The notes: generated from the letters alone by a model not told the origin. A stretch of DNA of 26,763 nt from Muribaculaceae bacterium (GCA_017545095.1 JAFYCU010000150.1:1-26763), one strand, 5' to 3'; positions 14,588-23,792 are shown, counted from the stretch's first letter. A program made the numbers and translations.

Positions 14588-17500
14588 ATGAAAAAGATTC
14601 TCACTCTGTTGGTTGCCTTGCTGACCATTGTCGGCATGCAGCCTGCCCGTGGCGAGGAGGCCCTGAAGCGCGAAATGCGCACGGTGTGGGTCGCCACGGT
14701 GTCGAACATCGATTGGCCGCGTACGCGCGGCAGCTCGGCGAGCGTCATCGCCACACAAAAGAAACAACTTACCGACCTGCTCGACGGTTTCGTCAAGGCC
14801 AACATGAACGCCATCTGCCTGCAGGTGCGCCCCATGGCCGACGCGCTCTACCGCTCGAGTTACGAGCCGTGGTCGAGCTACCTTACTGGCACGCGCGGCA
14901 AGGATCCTGGATGGGATCCCATGGAGTTTGCCGTGGAAGAGTGCCACAAGCGCGGACTGGAGTTCCATGCCTGGGTGAACCCCTACCGCTTCAGCAACAG
15001 CAGCGGCAACGACTGCAACACAGCCATCGACCAGCAAATCAAAGCCTCGGGCATCCTCATGCATGGGGCCGAGACTAGCCGCCTGGTGTTCAACCCCGCC
15101 CTGCAGGCCTCGCGCGACCTGCTGCTGAACGTGTGCCGCGAGATGATTGAGAACTACGACATCGACGGCATCATCTTCGACGACTACTTCTATCCCGGCG
15201 GCGGCATGCCCAGCGGCAGCGCAGCCGAGGACTACCAGCTCTGGCAGCAGACTGGCAATGGCATGAGCATTGGCGACTGGCGCCGCGAGAATGTGAACGA
15301 GATGGTGCGCCAGATGTGCGAGATGGTGCAGGAAACCCGTCCGGGCGTGAAGTTCGGCATCGGCCCCGCCGGTGTGGCCGGTACCGCAGCCACCAGCGCC
15401 AGCAAGCACGGCGTGACTCCCTGCCCCACGGGCAGCGACTGGCAATACAACCAGATTTACAGCGACCCGCTGGCCTGGCTCGAAGAGGGTACCATCGACT
15501 ACATCTCGCCACAGCTCTACTGGAAGTGCAACCACTCCACCAACCCCTTCGGACCGCTCACCCAGTGGTGGAGCTACATCGCGCAGCACTTCAACCGCCA
15601 CCACTACGCCAGCCACAACATCTACTTTATGGCCGACACCAACACCGAGGAGGATTGGGCCGAAATTGTGCAGCAAATCAACTACAGCCGCCTCTACAAC
15701 CTCGATGGCGCACCGGGCGTGAACTTCTACTCAGCCAAGTACATCGACGGCCCCACCTGTGCCGGTCTGGCCGACTACCTGAAGCAGACCGTGTTCACCA
15801 AGCCCGCCATCCCTCCCGCCATGACGTGGAAGACGCGCAAGGTTTACAACCCTGTGAGCAACGCAGCCATGAACGGCACCGCGCTCACGTGGACTGGCGT
15901 GAACGAGCGCGCACAAATCAAGTATGCCGTCTATGCCATCCCCAACACCGCCTCGCTGGAGGAAATCCAGAGCACGGTCACCGATGGCATTAAGAGCGAC
16001 TATCTGCTCGGCCTGACCTACAACACCACCTACACCATTCCCACCGCCTATCGCGACGGCTACTGGTATGCCATCACGGTGATTGACGGCTGGAATTACG
16101 AGAGCGCGCCGGCCTATGTCAACGCACCCGTGGGCGATGCTGATCAGGTGACGCTGCTCTCGCCTGTGGGCACCACCGTGAGGTCGTGGATGCCCAGCTT
16201 CCGCTGGACGGCTGCCGAGAATGCCACCTACACCCTGCAGGTGGCCAGCGATGCCGACTTCCTTGATGTGCTTATCCACCGCACCAATATCTCGACCAAC
16301 GAGGTAATGGTGAACTTGAATGCCTTAGCATCGAGTACCACCTATTACTGGCGCGTGATTACTTCACAGAATGGTCGCTTCGACAAGGCATCGGAATCGG
16401 CCACGTTCACTACCGCCCAGCGGCCCTATGCTCCGTCAGCCACCCTGCTCAGCCCAGCCAACGGTGCAAGCATCGACAACGACTTTGCTCTCGAATACAG
16501 CATTTCCGCCGAGGTTACCGGCAGCACGCTGCAAGTGGCCAGCGATGCTGCTTTTGCCTCCATTAAGCTCGAAAGCACCAATGCCGTGGAGCGCAACGGA
16601 CACCTGGCCGTGGACATCCAGCCGGGTCTCCTCGGCAAGGGCACATTCTACTGGCGTGTGCTCACCGAGGCCGATGGTTGTGACCCTGGCATCTCGGAGG
16701 TGCGTTCGTTCACCATTACCAGTCTGCCCACCGGGGCCTATGAGCCGGGATATGTGGTCAAGCGCGACATCGACACCTATCCAAACATCGACGGCCTCAA
16801 GCTCACCAACCGCTGGGTGCGCTCCATTAAGGAGGATTACGACAACATCGTGTTCGATGGCGATGGCCTGATGAACCGTGGCATCACCGCCATGGGCGAC
16901 CGTGTGCTCATGATTGGCCGCTCGGCAGGTGCCAGCGATGCCGATGTCTATATCGCTCACTTCGATGCCGCCACTGGCGAGCGCATCAAGACCGTGCCCG
17001 TCGACGATCAAGTACAGGCACTTTACTACCCTGGCAACGACATCTTCCTCGACGATGCCGGTCATGCGGTCATCAGCAACCTGGTGCTGCAAATCAGCTC
17101 GCAACCGATCCAGATTTTCCAGGTCGATCCCGACACTGGTGCTGCCACGCTGCGCGCAAGCCTCACGGCAAGTGGTACATCCACCAACCGCATCGACCAC
17201 TGCAATGTGCTGGGCGATGTGAGTAGCAGCAAGTTCTGGGTGATGGCTGCCATGTCGAGCGGTACGCAGATTATCCGCTGGACGGTGGAGAACGGCAACG
17301 TCACCGACACCAAGATTGTGAATGTTAAGGCTCGCTATCCTAGCTCGGCCAGCAACTTTGGCTTGGCACCGCGCATCTATCCTGTGAGCGAGACGAAAGC
17401 TTGGGTAAGCGGTGGCAGCACCCACCTCACGCTCTACAACCTGAACACTGGCAACATCATTGACAGCTTCTCCTATAACGAGGACATCGAGCCTGAAGGC

Positions 17501-17980
17501 ACCGAGAGCAATGGTGCCGCCTTCTTCGAGATGGGCGACAACAATTACCTGCTTTACAGCTACACCGATTTCCGCAGCAGTGTGGGTCACCGCTTCGCCC
17601 TGGCCGTGAATCGCGATGGCGATACTGCTCTGGAGGGCTTCAACCCGCTGTGGGTCTTCCCCGAGCGTGGCATGGGTGACTTCAATAGCCAAACGTGGGA
17701 TGCACCGTGCGTGACCACCCCGGGTGCCACCTCGCTCGAGCGCAACCTCTACGTGTATGTGCCGGGCAACGGACTGGCGGCCTACACGCTGGCCCTGCCG
17801 CTCGATGGCGACGTGAACCTGGATGGCAGCGTGGATGTGGAGGATGTGAACATCGTCATCAACATCATCCTGGAGCAGGACACCGACTTCGACCACTTCG
17901 CCCGTGCCGACCTCGACGACAACGGCGTGGTCGACATCAGCGACCTGAACATGCTCATCAACACCATTCTGGCTCAGTGA
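14588..17980 (+). CDS. Secreted GHL10 (YngK-type) glycoside hydrolase-like protein with dockerin-like C-terminus
   Basis: A 1130-residue exported protein. A signal peptide (residues 1-22) is followed by a glycoside hydrolase-like family 10 barrel (about 28-420), shown by EMRTVWVATVSNIDWPRTRG, NAICLQVRPMADALYRS, FHAWVNPYRFS, IIFDDYFYPGGG and DYISPQLYWK. Fibronectin-type-III-like modules follow at about 420-515, 520-615 and 618-705, then a long beta-rich, propeller-like region from about 722. Residues 1074-1130 form a dockerin-like module with two Ca-binding-type loops (GDVNLDGSVDVEDVN and ADLDDNGVVDISDLN). It probably acts on an extracellular polysaccharide or peptidoglycan-related glycan; the substrate cannot be read from sequence. 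The start at 14588 gives a standard MKK signal peptide. It appears monocistronic, ending at a strong hairpin. Confidence 0.88.
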   Translation: MKKILTLLVALLTIVGMQPARGEEALKREMRTVWVATVSNIDWPRTRGSSASVIATQKKQLTDLLDGFVKANMNAICLQVRPMADALYRSSYEPWSSYLTGTRGKDPGWDPMEFAVEECHKRGLEFHAWVNPYRFSNSSGNDCNTAIDQQIKASGILMHGAETSRLVFNPALQASRDLLLNVCREMIENYDIDGIIFDDYFYPGGGMPSGSAAEDYQLWQQTGNGMSIGDWRRENVNEMVRQMCEMVQETRPGVKFGIGPAGVAGTAATSASKHGVTPCPTGSDWQYNQIYSDPLAWLEEGTIDYISPQLYWKCNHSTNPFGPLTQWWSYIAQHFNRHHYASHNIYFMADTNTEEDWAEIVQQINYSRLYNLDGAPGVNFYSAKYIDGPTCAGLADYLKQTVFTKPAIPPAMTWKTRKVYNPVSNAAMNGTALTWTGVNERAQIKYAVYAIPNTASLEEIQSTVTDGIKSDYLLGLTYNTTYTIPTAYRDGYWYAITVIDGWNYESAPAYVNAPVGDADQVTLLSPVGTTVRSWMPSFRWTAAENATYTLQVASDADFLDVLIHRTNISTNEVMVNLNALASSTTYYWRVITSQNGRFDKASESATFTTAQRPYAPSATLLSPANGASIDNDFALEYSISAEVTGSTLQVASDAAFASIKLESTNAVERNGHLAVDIQPGLLGKGTFYWRVLTEADGCDPGISEVRSFTITSLPTGAYEPGYVVKRDIDTYPNIDGLKLTNRWVRSIKEDYDNIVFDGDGLMNRGITAMGDRVLMIGRSAGASDADVYIAHFDAATGERIKTVPVDDQVQALYYPGNDIFLDDAGHAVISNLVLQISSQPIQIFQVDPDTGAATLRASLTASGTSTNRIDHCNVLGDVSSSKFWVMAAMSSGTQIIRWTVENGNVTDTKIVNVKARYPSSASNFGLAPRIYPVSETKAWVSGGSTHLTLYNLNTGNIIDSFSYNEDIEPEGTESNGAAFFEMGDNNYLLYSYTDFRSSVGHRFALAVNRDGDTALEGFNPLWVFPERGMGDFNSQTWDAPCVTTPGATSLERNLYVYVPGNGLAAYTLALPLDGDVNLDGSVDVEDVNIVINIILEQDTDFDHFARADLDDNGVVDISDLNMLINTILAQ

Positions 17981-17994
17981 TGCACCAGTGAGTT

Positions 17995-18052
17995 CCGATA
18001 AAGCAAGCTCGCGGCGTGTGGCCATCCACATTCCGCGAGCTTGTTTTATCGG
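17995..18052. terminator. Strong bidirectional terminator hairpin
   Basis: Two 20-base arms (17995-18014 and 18033-18052) pair completely, with one G-U wobble. A nested 5-bp TGTGG/CCACA hairpin sits in the loop (18017-18021 with 18026-18030). An A-rich left arm and a U-rich right arm fit termination from both directions, between the convergent gene ends at 17980 and 18074. Confidence 0.85.
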
Positions 18053-18073
18053 GCGATGGACTATAGCCCTCTT

Positions 18074-19483
18074 TCACTCCTCCACTTCGGGCATCCACAC
18101 ATAGGCTCCCAGGTCGATGGCCTCGCGGGCGAAGCGATCGTTGCCATAGCGGTCGTAGCGTGCACTCTCGGGACACAGCGAGCGGTTGCCGCGACCGATG
18201 GCATCGCTCTCGTTGTGCAGGCGGTAGTCAAACACATAGTCCTCGCGCACGGTGTAGAACTTGGGGTCACCGGCCCACACGCAGTTGATGAACCGGGTGT
18301 CGTCACTGCCGTTGGAACGCAGCAGGCAGTTGCGCAGATACACATCGTAGTCGTCGAGCACACCCTGGTTGATGTCGCTCGCCAGGCCGTAGATCACGCA
18401 GTTGTCGAGATAAGCCACAAGGGGCAGCACGCTCTCGGTGGCATGGTCTTTCCACACGTTCACGATGGGCTCGCTCGGAGCGGCAAAGAGGTAGTAGTTG
18501 GCCAGCGTGCAGTTCACCAGATGCACATTGCCGCCAATGAAGTGCACCACGCCAGCTGCGCAGTCGCTGAATTCGGTGCCCTCGGCGTCGATGCGTGCGT
18601 TGAGCGAGGTGAGCACCGAGGAGCTGCTGTTGCGCAGCACGCAGTTGAACAGGTGCAGCGTGCGCTGTTCGGGGTCGGTGGAGCTGCAATGCATGCCCAG
18701 TTCCGAACTCTTCATGGTCACGTAGGCCCATTCGTTGTCGTAGCTGCCGTAGCCAAACACCACACCGCCCCATTGCCCGGGCATGATGTCGAAGCTGATG
18801 TCGCTCACCACGTTGTCCATGCGGTCGCCGCGCAAGGTGATGGGGGCTTGAGCGGTGCCCACCGCGAGCATGCGCCCATAGACGCGCAGCAGTGCGCCCT
18901 TGTGGAATAGCAGCTGCGCTCCGGGGTCGACGGTGAGCGTGACACCAGGTGAAACCACCAGTGTGTCGTAGATCACATAGGGCCGCTCGGCAGTGAGGTG
19001 CAGGTCTTCGTTGATGGTGTCGCCATGCAGGGTGATCACGTCCTGCCCCCATGCGGTGAGTGTGACGTGCTGGCGCACACCGTTGGTCACAAACTCGATG
19101 CTGTCGACCACGGCAAGCGGCTCCTGGGCGTTGGAGGCGTTCACCTTGCATTCCACAAACACAAAGATGCTGTCGCCGCCGCGAATGTCCACATCGTGGA
19201 ACTCCTCACCCTTCACGCCGTCCACATTGATGAAGAAGCGACCGTTGGGGTTGCCCAGCACTCGGATGCTGGAGATGCTCACCTGCTTGCTGGCACGATT
19301 GTAGACGATAAACTGCTTGGTGACAGTGCCTTGCTGGGTGACCACGGTGTCGAACGTCACGGTGTCGGTCGAGAAGGTGAGCACATCGCTGGACGAGGTG
19401 GTATAGCTGTCGTCGATGCAGGCGGTGAGCAGCAGCAGTGCCGCCAGAACGCTCCATATGAAATAATGAGATATTGACTTCAT
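18074..19483 (-). CDS. Beta-helix lipoprotein (choice-of-anchor Q-like)
   Basis: A 469-residue lipoprotein with a signal peptide ending LLLLTAC (Cys22). An N-terminal beta-sandwich-like region (about 25-150; TFDTVVTQQGTVTKQFIVYN) is followed by a right-handed parallel beta-helix. The helix is seen as repeated short strands with Asn-Cys ladders (HLFNCVLRNSSSS, VHLVNCTLANYYL, YLDNCVIYGLA, YLRNCLLRSN). The C-terminus DYRLHNESDAIGRGN ... IDLGAYVWMP resembles the choice-of-anchor Q domain end. It is probably a surface- or periplasm-facing binding or assembly protein; no enzyme residues can be identified. It is divergent from lpxB and shares a terminator with the GHL10 gene. Confidence 0.82.
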   Translation of the reverse strand: MKSISHYFIWSVLAALLLLTACIDDSYTTSSSDVLTFSTDTVTFDTVVTQQGTVTKQFIVYNRASKQVSISSIRVLGNPNGRFFINVDGVKGEEFHDVDIRGGDSIFVFVECKVNASNAQEPLAVVDSIEFVTNGVRQHVTLTAWGQDVITLHGDTINEDLHLTAERPYVIYDTLVVSPGVTLTVDPGAQLLFHKGALLRVYGRMLAVGTAQAPITLRGDRMDNVVSDISFDIMPGQWGGVVFGYGSYDNEWAYVTMKSSELGMHCSSTDPEQRTLHLFNCVLRNSSSSVLTSLNARIDAEGTEFSDCAAGVVHFIGGNVHLVNCTLANYYLFAAPSEPIVNVWKDHATESVLPLVAYLDNCVIYGLASDINQGVLDDYDVYLRNCLLRSNGSDDTRFINCVWAGDPKFYTVREDYVFDYRLHNESDAIGRGNRSLCPESARYDRYGNDRFAREAIDLGAYVWMPEVEE

Positions 19484-19550
19484 TGTAATTTCTGTTTCAA
19501 TTTAGAACGATTTTTGGGGGCAAATATTACCTTGGTAGCGAAAAAATGTG

Positions 19551-19558
19551 TACATTTG
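19551..19558 (+). promoter_or_regulatory. lpxB: Bacteroidetes -7 box (TACATTTG) for lpxB
   Basis: TACATTTG lies 22 bases before the lpxB ATG at 19581, which implies a very short leader. No exact TTTG is found at the expected upstream distance; the nearest candidate is CTTGG at 19531-19535. Confidence 0.6.
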
Positions 19559-19580
19559 CAGGCAAAACAGTCAACGAGCA

Positions 19581-20726
19581 ATGAAATATTTCCTCATAGC
19601 TGGTGAGGCTTCGGGCGACTTGCATGGAGCTGAGCTGGTGAAGTCGCTTCGGGAGCGTGACCCGCAGGCGGAGTTTCGCTTTCTGGGCGGTGACCTGATG
19701 GCCGCTGCAGCAGGCGTTGTGCCGCTGGTGCACTACCGCGACATGGCCTATATGGGCTTTGCAGAGGTGGCGCGCCACTTGCGCACCATCATGGGTTTCA
19801 TGCGCACCGCCAAGCAGGCCATCGAGCAGTGGCGGCCCGATGCGGTGGTGCTCATCGACTATCCATCGTTCAACCTGAAGATTGCCCGTCATGCCCACGA
19901 ACGGGGCATTGCCGTGGCCTATTTCATTTCGCCCAAGGTGTGGGTGTGGAAGGAATGGCGCGTGAAGGATATCAAACGTTATGTCGACCTGATGCTGTGC
20001 ATCCTGCCCTTTGAGCCCGATTTCTACCGCCGTCACAGCTACGAGGCCACCTATGTGGGCAACCCCACGGTGGGCGAGGTGTCGCGAGCGTTGACCGCCA
20101 TGCCCACCCGCGAAGCGTTTTGCGCGGCCCACGGCCTCGACGTGGAGCGCCCCATCGTGGCTCTGGTGCCGGGGTCGAGGGTGAAAGAGATTCGCGACAA
20201 CTTGCCAACGATGGTTGCCGCCGCCACGCGTCACCCCCAGTGCCAACTTGTGCTGGCGGCTGCTCCGGGCATACAGCGGTCGCTCTACGACCAGGTGCTG
20301 GATGGGGCTGCTGTGCCCGTGGTGGAGCAAGCTACATGGCCGCTCGTGCGTCACAGCCGAGTGGCGTTGGTCACCAGCGGCACGGCCACACTCGAGACGG
20401 CCGTGCTGGGCACGCCGCAGGTGGCTTGCTACCGCATGGGAGGCAGCAAGTGGCTCTATCGATTCTACCGCCGCCTGCTCAAGGGCGACTATGTGACGCT
20501 GCCAAACCTCATCACTGGCGAACCCGTGATTCCCGAACTGCTCATGCACCTGTGCACCCCCGACGCTGTGGACAGCCATTTGGCAGCTTTGCTGGCCGAT
20601 GGATCCGAACGCGACGCGCAGCTCGAAGGCTACCGGCGCATGGCGGCACGATTGGGCACTGACGACTGCACCGCCACGGCGGCCGAAATGATTGTTGCTC
20701 ACCTTGATAAACGTGAACGGCGATGA
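19581..20726 (+). CDS. lpxB: Lipid-A-disaccharide synthase LpxB
   Basis: A 381-residue GT19 glycosyltransferase of the lipid A (Raetz) pathway. It condenses UDP-2,3-diacylglucosamine with lipid X to give the lipid A disaccharide 1-phosphate at the inner face of the cytoplasmic membrane. Typical marks are the N-terminal IAGEASGDLHGAELV, then MGFAEV, DYPSFNLK, YFISPKVWVWKEWRVK, the nucleotide-binding PGSRVKEI, and VTSGTATLETAVLGTP near the C-terminus. The length is normal for the family. The start at 19581 was preferred to an in-frame ATG at 19548 because the earlier one overlaps the -7 box. Its last bases overlap the start of the next gene (ATGA at 20723-20726). Confidence 0.96.
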   Translation: MKYFLIAGEASGDLHGAELVKSLRERDPQAEFRFLGGDLMAAAAGVVPLVHYRDMAYMGFAEVARHLRTIMGFMRTAKQAIEQWRPDAVVLIDYPSFNLKIARHAHERGIAVAYFISPKVWVWKEWRVKDIKRYVDLMLCILPFEPDFYRRHSYEATYVGNPTVGEVSRALTAMPTREAFCAAHGLDVERPIVALVPGSRVKEIRDNLPTMVAAATRHPQCQLVLAAAPGIQRSLYDQVLDGAAVPVVEQATWPLVRHSRVALVTSGTATLETAVLGTPQVACYRMGGSKWLYRFYRRLLKGDYVTLPNLITGEPVIPELLMHLCTPDAVDSHLAALLADGSERDAQLEGYRRMAARLGTDDCTATAAEMIVAHLDKRERR

Positions 20727-21121
20727 AGATTGTGCGCTCGCGATATATACCGTTTAGCCGCTTCTCGGCCATCAATCTGCTCGGCGTGCTGTTTGTGCAT
20801 CCAGGGGTATATCTGTCGTGGGAGTTGATCAACCACGAGCGCATCCACACGCGGCAAATGCTTGAGATGGGCATCCTGCCGTTCTATGTGGTCTATGTGC
20901 TCGAATGGCTCGTGCGCCTGCTCATGCGCGGCAATGCCTACCGCAACATATCGTTTGAGCGCGAGGCCTACGCCCACCAGCGCGAGAAAGACTATCTGTC
21001 GCACCGACGACCCTACGCATGGCTGAGGAAAGATCCCAAAAGGTCGCCCCAAACCAAGAGGCCTCCCCAAACCCCTCCTAAAAGAGGGACTTCCCAACGA
21101 GTCAAAAACGTGGATGTTTAG
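20723..21121 (+). CDS. Small HExxH membrane protein, C-terminus running into a repeat
   Basis: A 132-residue protein overlapping the lpxB stop by four bases, so translationally coupled. It contains NHERIH (HExxH at residues 38-42) and a later FEREAY in which Glu81 could be a third zinc ligand. Two hydrophobic stretches (about 17-36 and 51-68) suggest membrane association. It resembles a small protein often found in Bacteroidales genomes, but I know of no established function; a peptidase role is inferred only from the motif. The conserved part seems to end near YAWLRK (about residue 102). The remaining Pro/Lys/Arg-rich tail is encoded by a palindromic intergenic repeat and is probably an accidental extension. 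Confidence 0.7.
   Translation: MKIVRSRYIPFSRFSAINLLGVLFVHPGVYLSWELINHERIHTRQMLEMGILPFYVVYVLEWLVRLLMRGNAYRNISFEREAYAHQREKDYLSHRRPYAWLRKDPKRSPQTKRPPQTPPKRGTSQRVKNVDV
21033..21120. repeat. Palindromic C-rich intergenic element forming a gene tail
   Basis: The stretch includes CCCCAAACC-type runs and a small CCCTC/GAGGG hairpin with an A-rich loop near 21076-21092. It resembles the C-rich/G-rich hairpin at 24883-24919. It lies inside the 3' end of the HExxH gene and biases its tail to Pro, Lys and Arg. Confidence 0.45.
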
Positions 21122-21159
21122 CGTAGAATCCATAGCTTGCGAAGTGGCGATAGAGGAGA

Positions 21160-21186
21160 CCTTAGATTCCTTAGAAGCCTTAGAAT
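21160..21186. repeat. 9-bp tandem repeat (CCTTAGAnn), three units
   Basis: CCTTAGA recurs at 21160, 21169 and 21178 with a strict 9-base period, in the spacer before the HD-domain gene. Confidence 0.7.
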
Positions 21187-21207
21187 CCCTAATTTGCGTA
21201 AGCTCCA

Positions 21208-21235
21208 AAAACTGAAAACTGAAAACTGAAAACTG
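21208..21235. repeat. Heptanucleotide repeat (AAAACTG)x4 just before a start codon
   Basis: Four exact copies of AAAACTG end four bases before the ATG at 21240, where a ribosome-binding site would normally lie. Confidence 0.85.
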
Positions 21236-21239
21236 TAAT

Positions 21240-21878
21240 ATGGATTACGATTTGAAAGCCGACAAGGCAGAATTTATCCAGCTGCTGCGCTCCACGGGGC
21301 GCGAGGGCGTGGACGACTTGATTGAATACCTCGACGACGGGCGCAACCACTTTTTCACCGCGCCCGCCAGTGTGAATCACCATTTGAACAAGGATGGCGG
21401 TCTGTTGCGGCACTCGCTCAACGTGTGCCACGCGGCACTAAAGCTGCGTGAGTTGGTCATCGCCGAGCGACCGGACTTGGAGCCGCGACTCGGTCGAGCC
21501 AGCGTGATTATCGCCTCGCTGCTGCACGATATTTGCAAGGCCGACATCTATGTGCCCACCCGTCGGAAGAAAAAAGATGCCAACGGGTTGTTTGTGGAGA
21601 TGGATACCTACAATGTCAGTTACACCAACTTCCCGATGGGGCATGGCGAGAAATCGGCCATTATGGCTCTGTGGGGCGGCCTGGACATCACCCAGGAGGA
21701 GCTGCTGGCCATTCGATGGCACATGACCGCCTGGGACTTGCCGTTCCAGAGTGTGGAGCTTGGCAAGAGCCTCAACACCGCCCGCGACCTGCACCCGTTG
21801 TGCTCACTCGTCCAGCTCGCCGATGGCATAGCCGCCAACCTGATGGAGTTCGACGACAAAGATGCCGATTGGGACTAA
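21240..21878 (+). CDS. HD-domain protein (putative phosphohydrolase)
   Basis: A 212-residue cytoplasmic protein with an HD metal-binding domain. Probable ligands are His58 (LLRHSLNV), the His96-Asp97 pair (SLLHDICK), His135 (HGEKSAI) and His161 (IRWHMTAWD), followed by an Asp in LVQLADGIAANL. HD proteins of this layout hydrolyse phosphate esters of nucleotides or nucleic acids; the substrate is not evident. The start at 21240 directly follows the heptamer repeat. It is followed after 21 bases by the MmcQ/YjbR gene, probably in one transcript. Confidence 0.85.
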   Translation: MDYDLKADKAEFIQLLRSTGREGVDDLIEYLDDGRNHFFTAPASVNHHLNKDGGLLRHSLNVCHAALKLRELVIAERPDLEPRLGRASVIIASLLHDICKADIYVPTRRKKKDANGLFVEMDTYNVSYTNFPMGHGEKSAIMALWGGLDITQEELLAIRWHMTAWDLPFQSVELGKSLNTARDLHPLCSLVQLADGIAANLMEFDDKDADWD

Positions 21879-21899
21879 TGTCCTCTGCTGCTAGGTGTG

Positions 21900-22241
21900 A
21901 TGAACGTTGAAGACTTTCGCAGCCACTGCCTCGCTCTGCCTGGCGCGGTCGAGGCTACGCCCTTTGAACGGTTCTCACGGGGGCGGTTCACCATTCTCGT
22001 GTTCTATGTGGCCACACACATGTTCTGCTATTTCAACATCGATGATTTCAAGGCCGTCACTATCAAGGGTGACCCAGCCGAGTTGGCCGATCTCAAAGAA
22101 CGTTGCCAAGCGGTGAGTGACCCGTTCAATGGCAACAAAAAGCATTGGGCAAGCGTGAGTTTTGGCTCGGATTTATCCGATGCCGAGGTATTGCGACTGG
22201 TCGACAAGTCGTATGAACTGGTGAAAAACCGAAAACGATAG
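21900..22241 (+). CDS. MmcQ/YjbR family protein
   Basis: A 113-residue protein of the MmcQ/YjbR family, a CyaY-like alpha/beta fold sometimes described as DNA-binding. Diagnostic parts are the N-terminal MNVEDFRSHCLALPGAVEAT followed by PFERF, the central MFCYFNIDDFKAVTIKGDP, and the C-terminal NKKHWASVSFGSDLSDAEVL ending in a helix SYELVKNRK. The biological role is not established. The ATG at 21900 was chosen; a GTG immediately upstream is possible. It lies between the HD gene and the carboxypeptidase gene, nine bases before the latter. Confidence 0.88.
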   Translation: MNVEDFRSHCLALPGAVEATPFERFSRGRFTILVFYVATHMFCYFNIDDFKAVTIKGDPAELADLKERCQAVSDPFNGNKKHWASVSFGSDLSDAEVLRLVDKSYELVKNRKR

Positions 22242-22250
22242 AAAATATTT

Positions 22251-23672
22251 ATGAGAACGCGTATTTACATATTGCTTCTAAGTTTAACGCTGGCTTTCGG
22301 GGCTTGGCCGATGACCGAGCAAGAGGCTGTTGACCTGTTCGTTGGCGACCCCGCACTGAGCCATGCCGCTGCCGGTGTGGCTGTGATGCGGCTCGACTCA
22401 GGTAGGGTGGTGGCCAGCCATCTGCTCGATCAGGCCATCATCACAGCCTCGACGATGAAAACGGTGACTTCCACAGCCGCTCTGGAAACGCTGGGTGGTG
22501 ACTTCCAGTTCGAGACCCGCGTGTTGCTGCGCGGCGTGGTGGTGGGCGACACGCTGTGCGGCGACCTGGTGATTGTGGGCGGCGGCGACCCCACCTTGGG
22601 TTCGCGGCACTTCCCCAAGCATCCTGACATCGTCACCGAGGTGGTGCAGGCCGTGAAACAGCGCGGCATCGCTGTGGTTGAGGGGCGTGTACTCACCGAC
22701 GAGAACCTCTATCCCTATCCGCCCTACAGCATCCACTGGGACGTGGGCGATCTGGCGTGGGACTATGGCGCCGCCGTGCATGCGCTCAACTATGCCGACA
22801 ACGAGGCGCACGTCTCGTTCCGCGTCGACAAATGGGGACGGTTCTCATCGTTCACCACCAAGCCTCACCTGAGCGATGTGCAGGTGGTGAACAAGATGCG
22901 CTTCAATGCCAGCCGCGAGAACGTGGACTTCGCCCTCGAATATGCCACACCGGCGCTGGTGCTCATGGGGCAGGTGTGCCCTGGCAGCTACAACCTCACC
23001 TTTGCCAATCCCAGTCCAGGGCAGCTGTTGGCCGACACCATGTTGCAAGCCCTGAAGCGAAAAGGGGTGAAAGTGCTTGAGCGCACTGGTTTGCGCCACA
23101 AGGGACGAGTGAGTGATGAGGTGCTGTTCACCCATCGCTCGCCCGTGCTCACCGACATCGTGTGTTCGTTGCTCGACCGCAGCGACAACATGTTCACCCA
23201 TGCCTTGCTGCGAGCCATCGCGGTGCGCGACAAGAGCTGGACGGGCGATGACCTCGACCACACCGGTGTGGAATGTGTGGAGCGGCTGCTCAAGGCGCGG
23301 GGCATCGACAGCGAGGCCCTGTTTATGCGCGACGGCAGCGGACTGGCTCGCGCCGGTAAGGCTTCGCCACACCTGTTTGTGCAGATGCTCGCCTACATGG
23401 CGCAGCGTCGCTATGGCAGCGATGAGCAGCGACTGTGCGACCTCATGCCGCCCGTGGGGTCACGCATCGGCTCACTCTTGCCCGGCACGCGCCTGAGCCG
23501 CAACATCGTCATCAAGTCGGGAAGCATGACCGATGTGCAGTGCTTTGTGGGCTATTACCCCGCCAGCGAGCCCCAATATGCCTTCGCCGTGCTGGTCAAC
23601 AACTACAACTGCCCCCGCAAGGAACTCAAAAACCTCATCGACCGCCTGCTCATCAACCTCTTCGGGCAGTGA
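22251..23672 (+). CDS. dacB: D-alanyl-D-alanine carboxypeptidase/endopeptidase (PBP4, S13 family)
   Basis: A 473-residue exported low-molecular-weight penicillin-binding protein. The signal peptide covers about residues 1-20. The three active-site motifs are present in order: STMK (Ser67-x-x-Lys70), SDN (311-313) and KSG (422-424, in place of KTG). A long insert between the first and second motifs is typical of PBP4. It trims pentapeptides and cleaves D-Ala-meso-DAP cross-links of peptidoglycan in the periplasm. It is probably the last gene of the HD - MmcQ/YjbR - dacB run, with nine bases before its start. Confidence 0.93.
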   Translation: MRTRIYILLLSLTLAFGAWPMTEQEAVDLFVGDPALSHAAAGVAVMRLDSGRVVASHLLDQAIITASTMKTVTSTAALETLGGDFQFETRVLLRGVVVGDTLCGDLVIVGGGDPTLGSRHFPKHPDIVTEVVQAVKQRGIAVVEGRVLTDENLYPYPPYSIHWDVGDLAWDYGAAVHALNYADNEAHVSFRVDKWGRFSSFTTKPHLSDVQVVNKMRFNASRENVDFALEYATPALVLMGQVCPGSYNLTFANPSPGQLLADTMLQALKRKGVKVLERTGLRHKGRVSDEVLFTHRSPVLTDIVCSLLDRSDNMFTHALLRAIAVRDKSWTGDDLDHTGVECVERLLKARGIDSEALFMRDGSGLARAGKASPHLFVQMLAYMAQRRYGSDEQRLCDLMPPVGSRIGSLLPGTRLSRNIVIKSGSMTDVQCFVGYYPASEPQYAFAVLVNNYNCPRKELKNLIDRLLINLFGQ

Positions 23673-23792
23673 GCTGCGTGATCCATGGGAAAGATTTTTT
23701 GTGTTACATGTTAAACATCAATGAGTGTGGTTTTGCCAATCTGCTGGGCTCCTCTCAACAATATGGAGAAAGTAAAAACGGAATATTTTGGT

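Noticed and set aside
16436..18031. Long minus-strand open frame (531 codons) opposite the GHL10-like gene
   Set aside because: It is rich in His, Val and Ala without signal peptide or recognised domain. The plus strand encodes a recognisable multidomain protein over the same bases.
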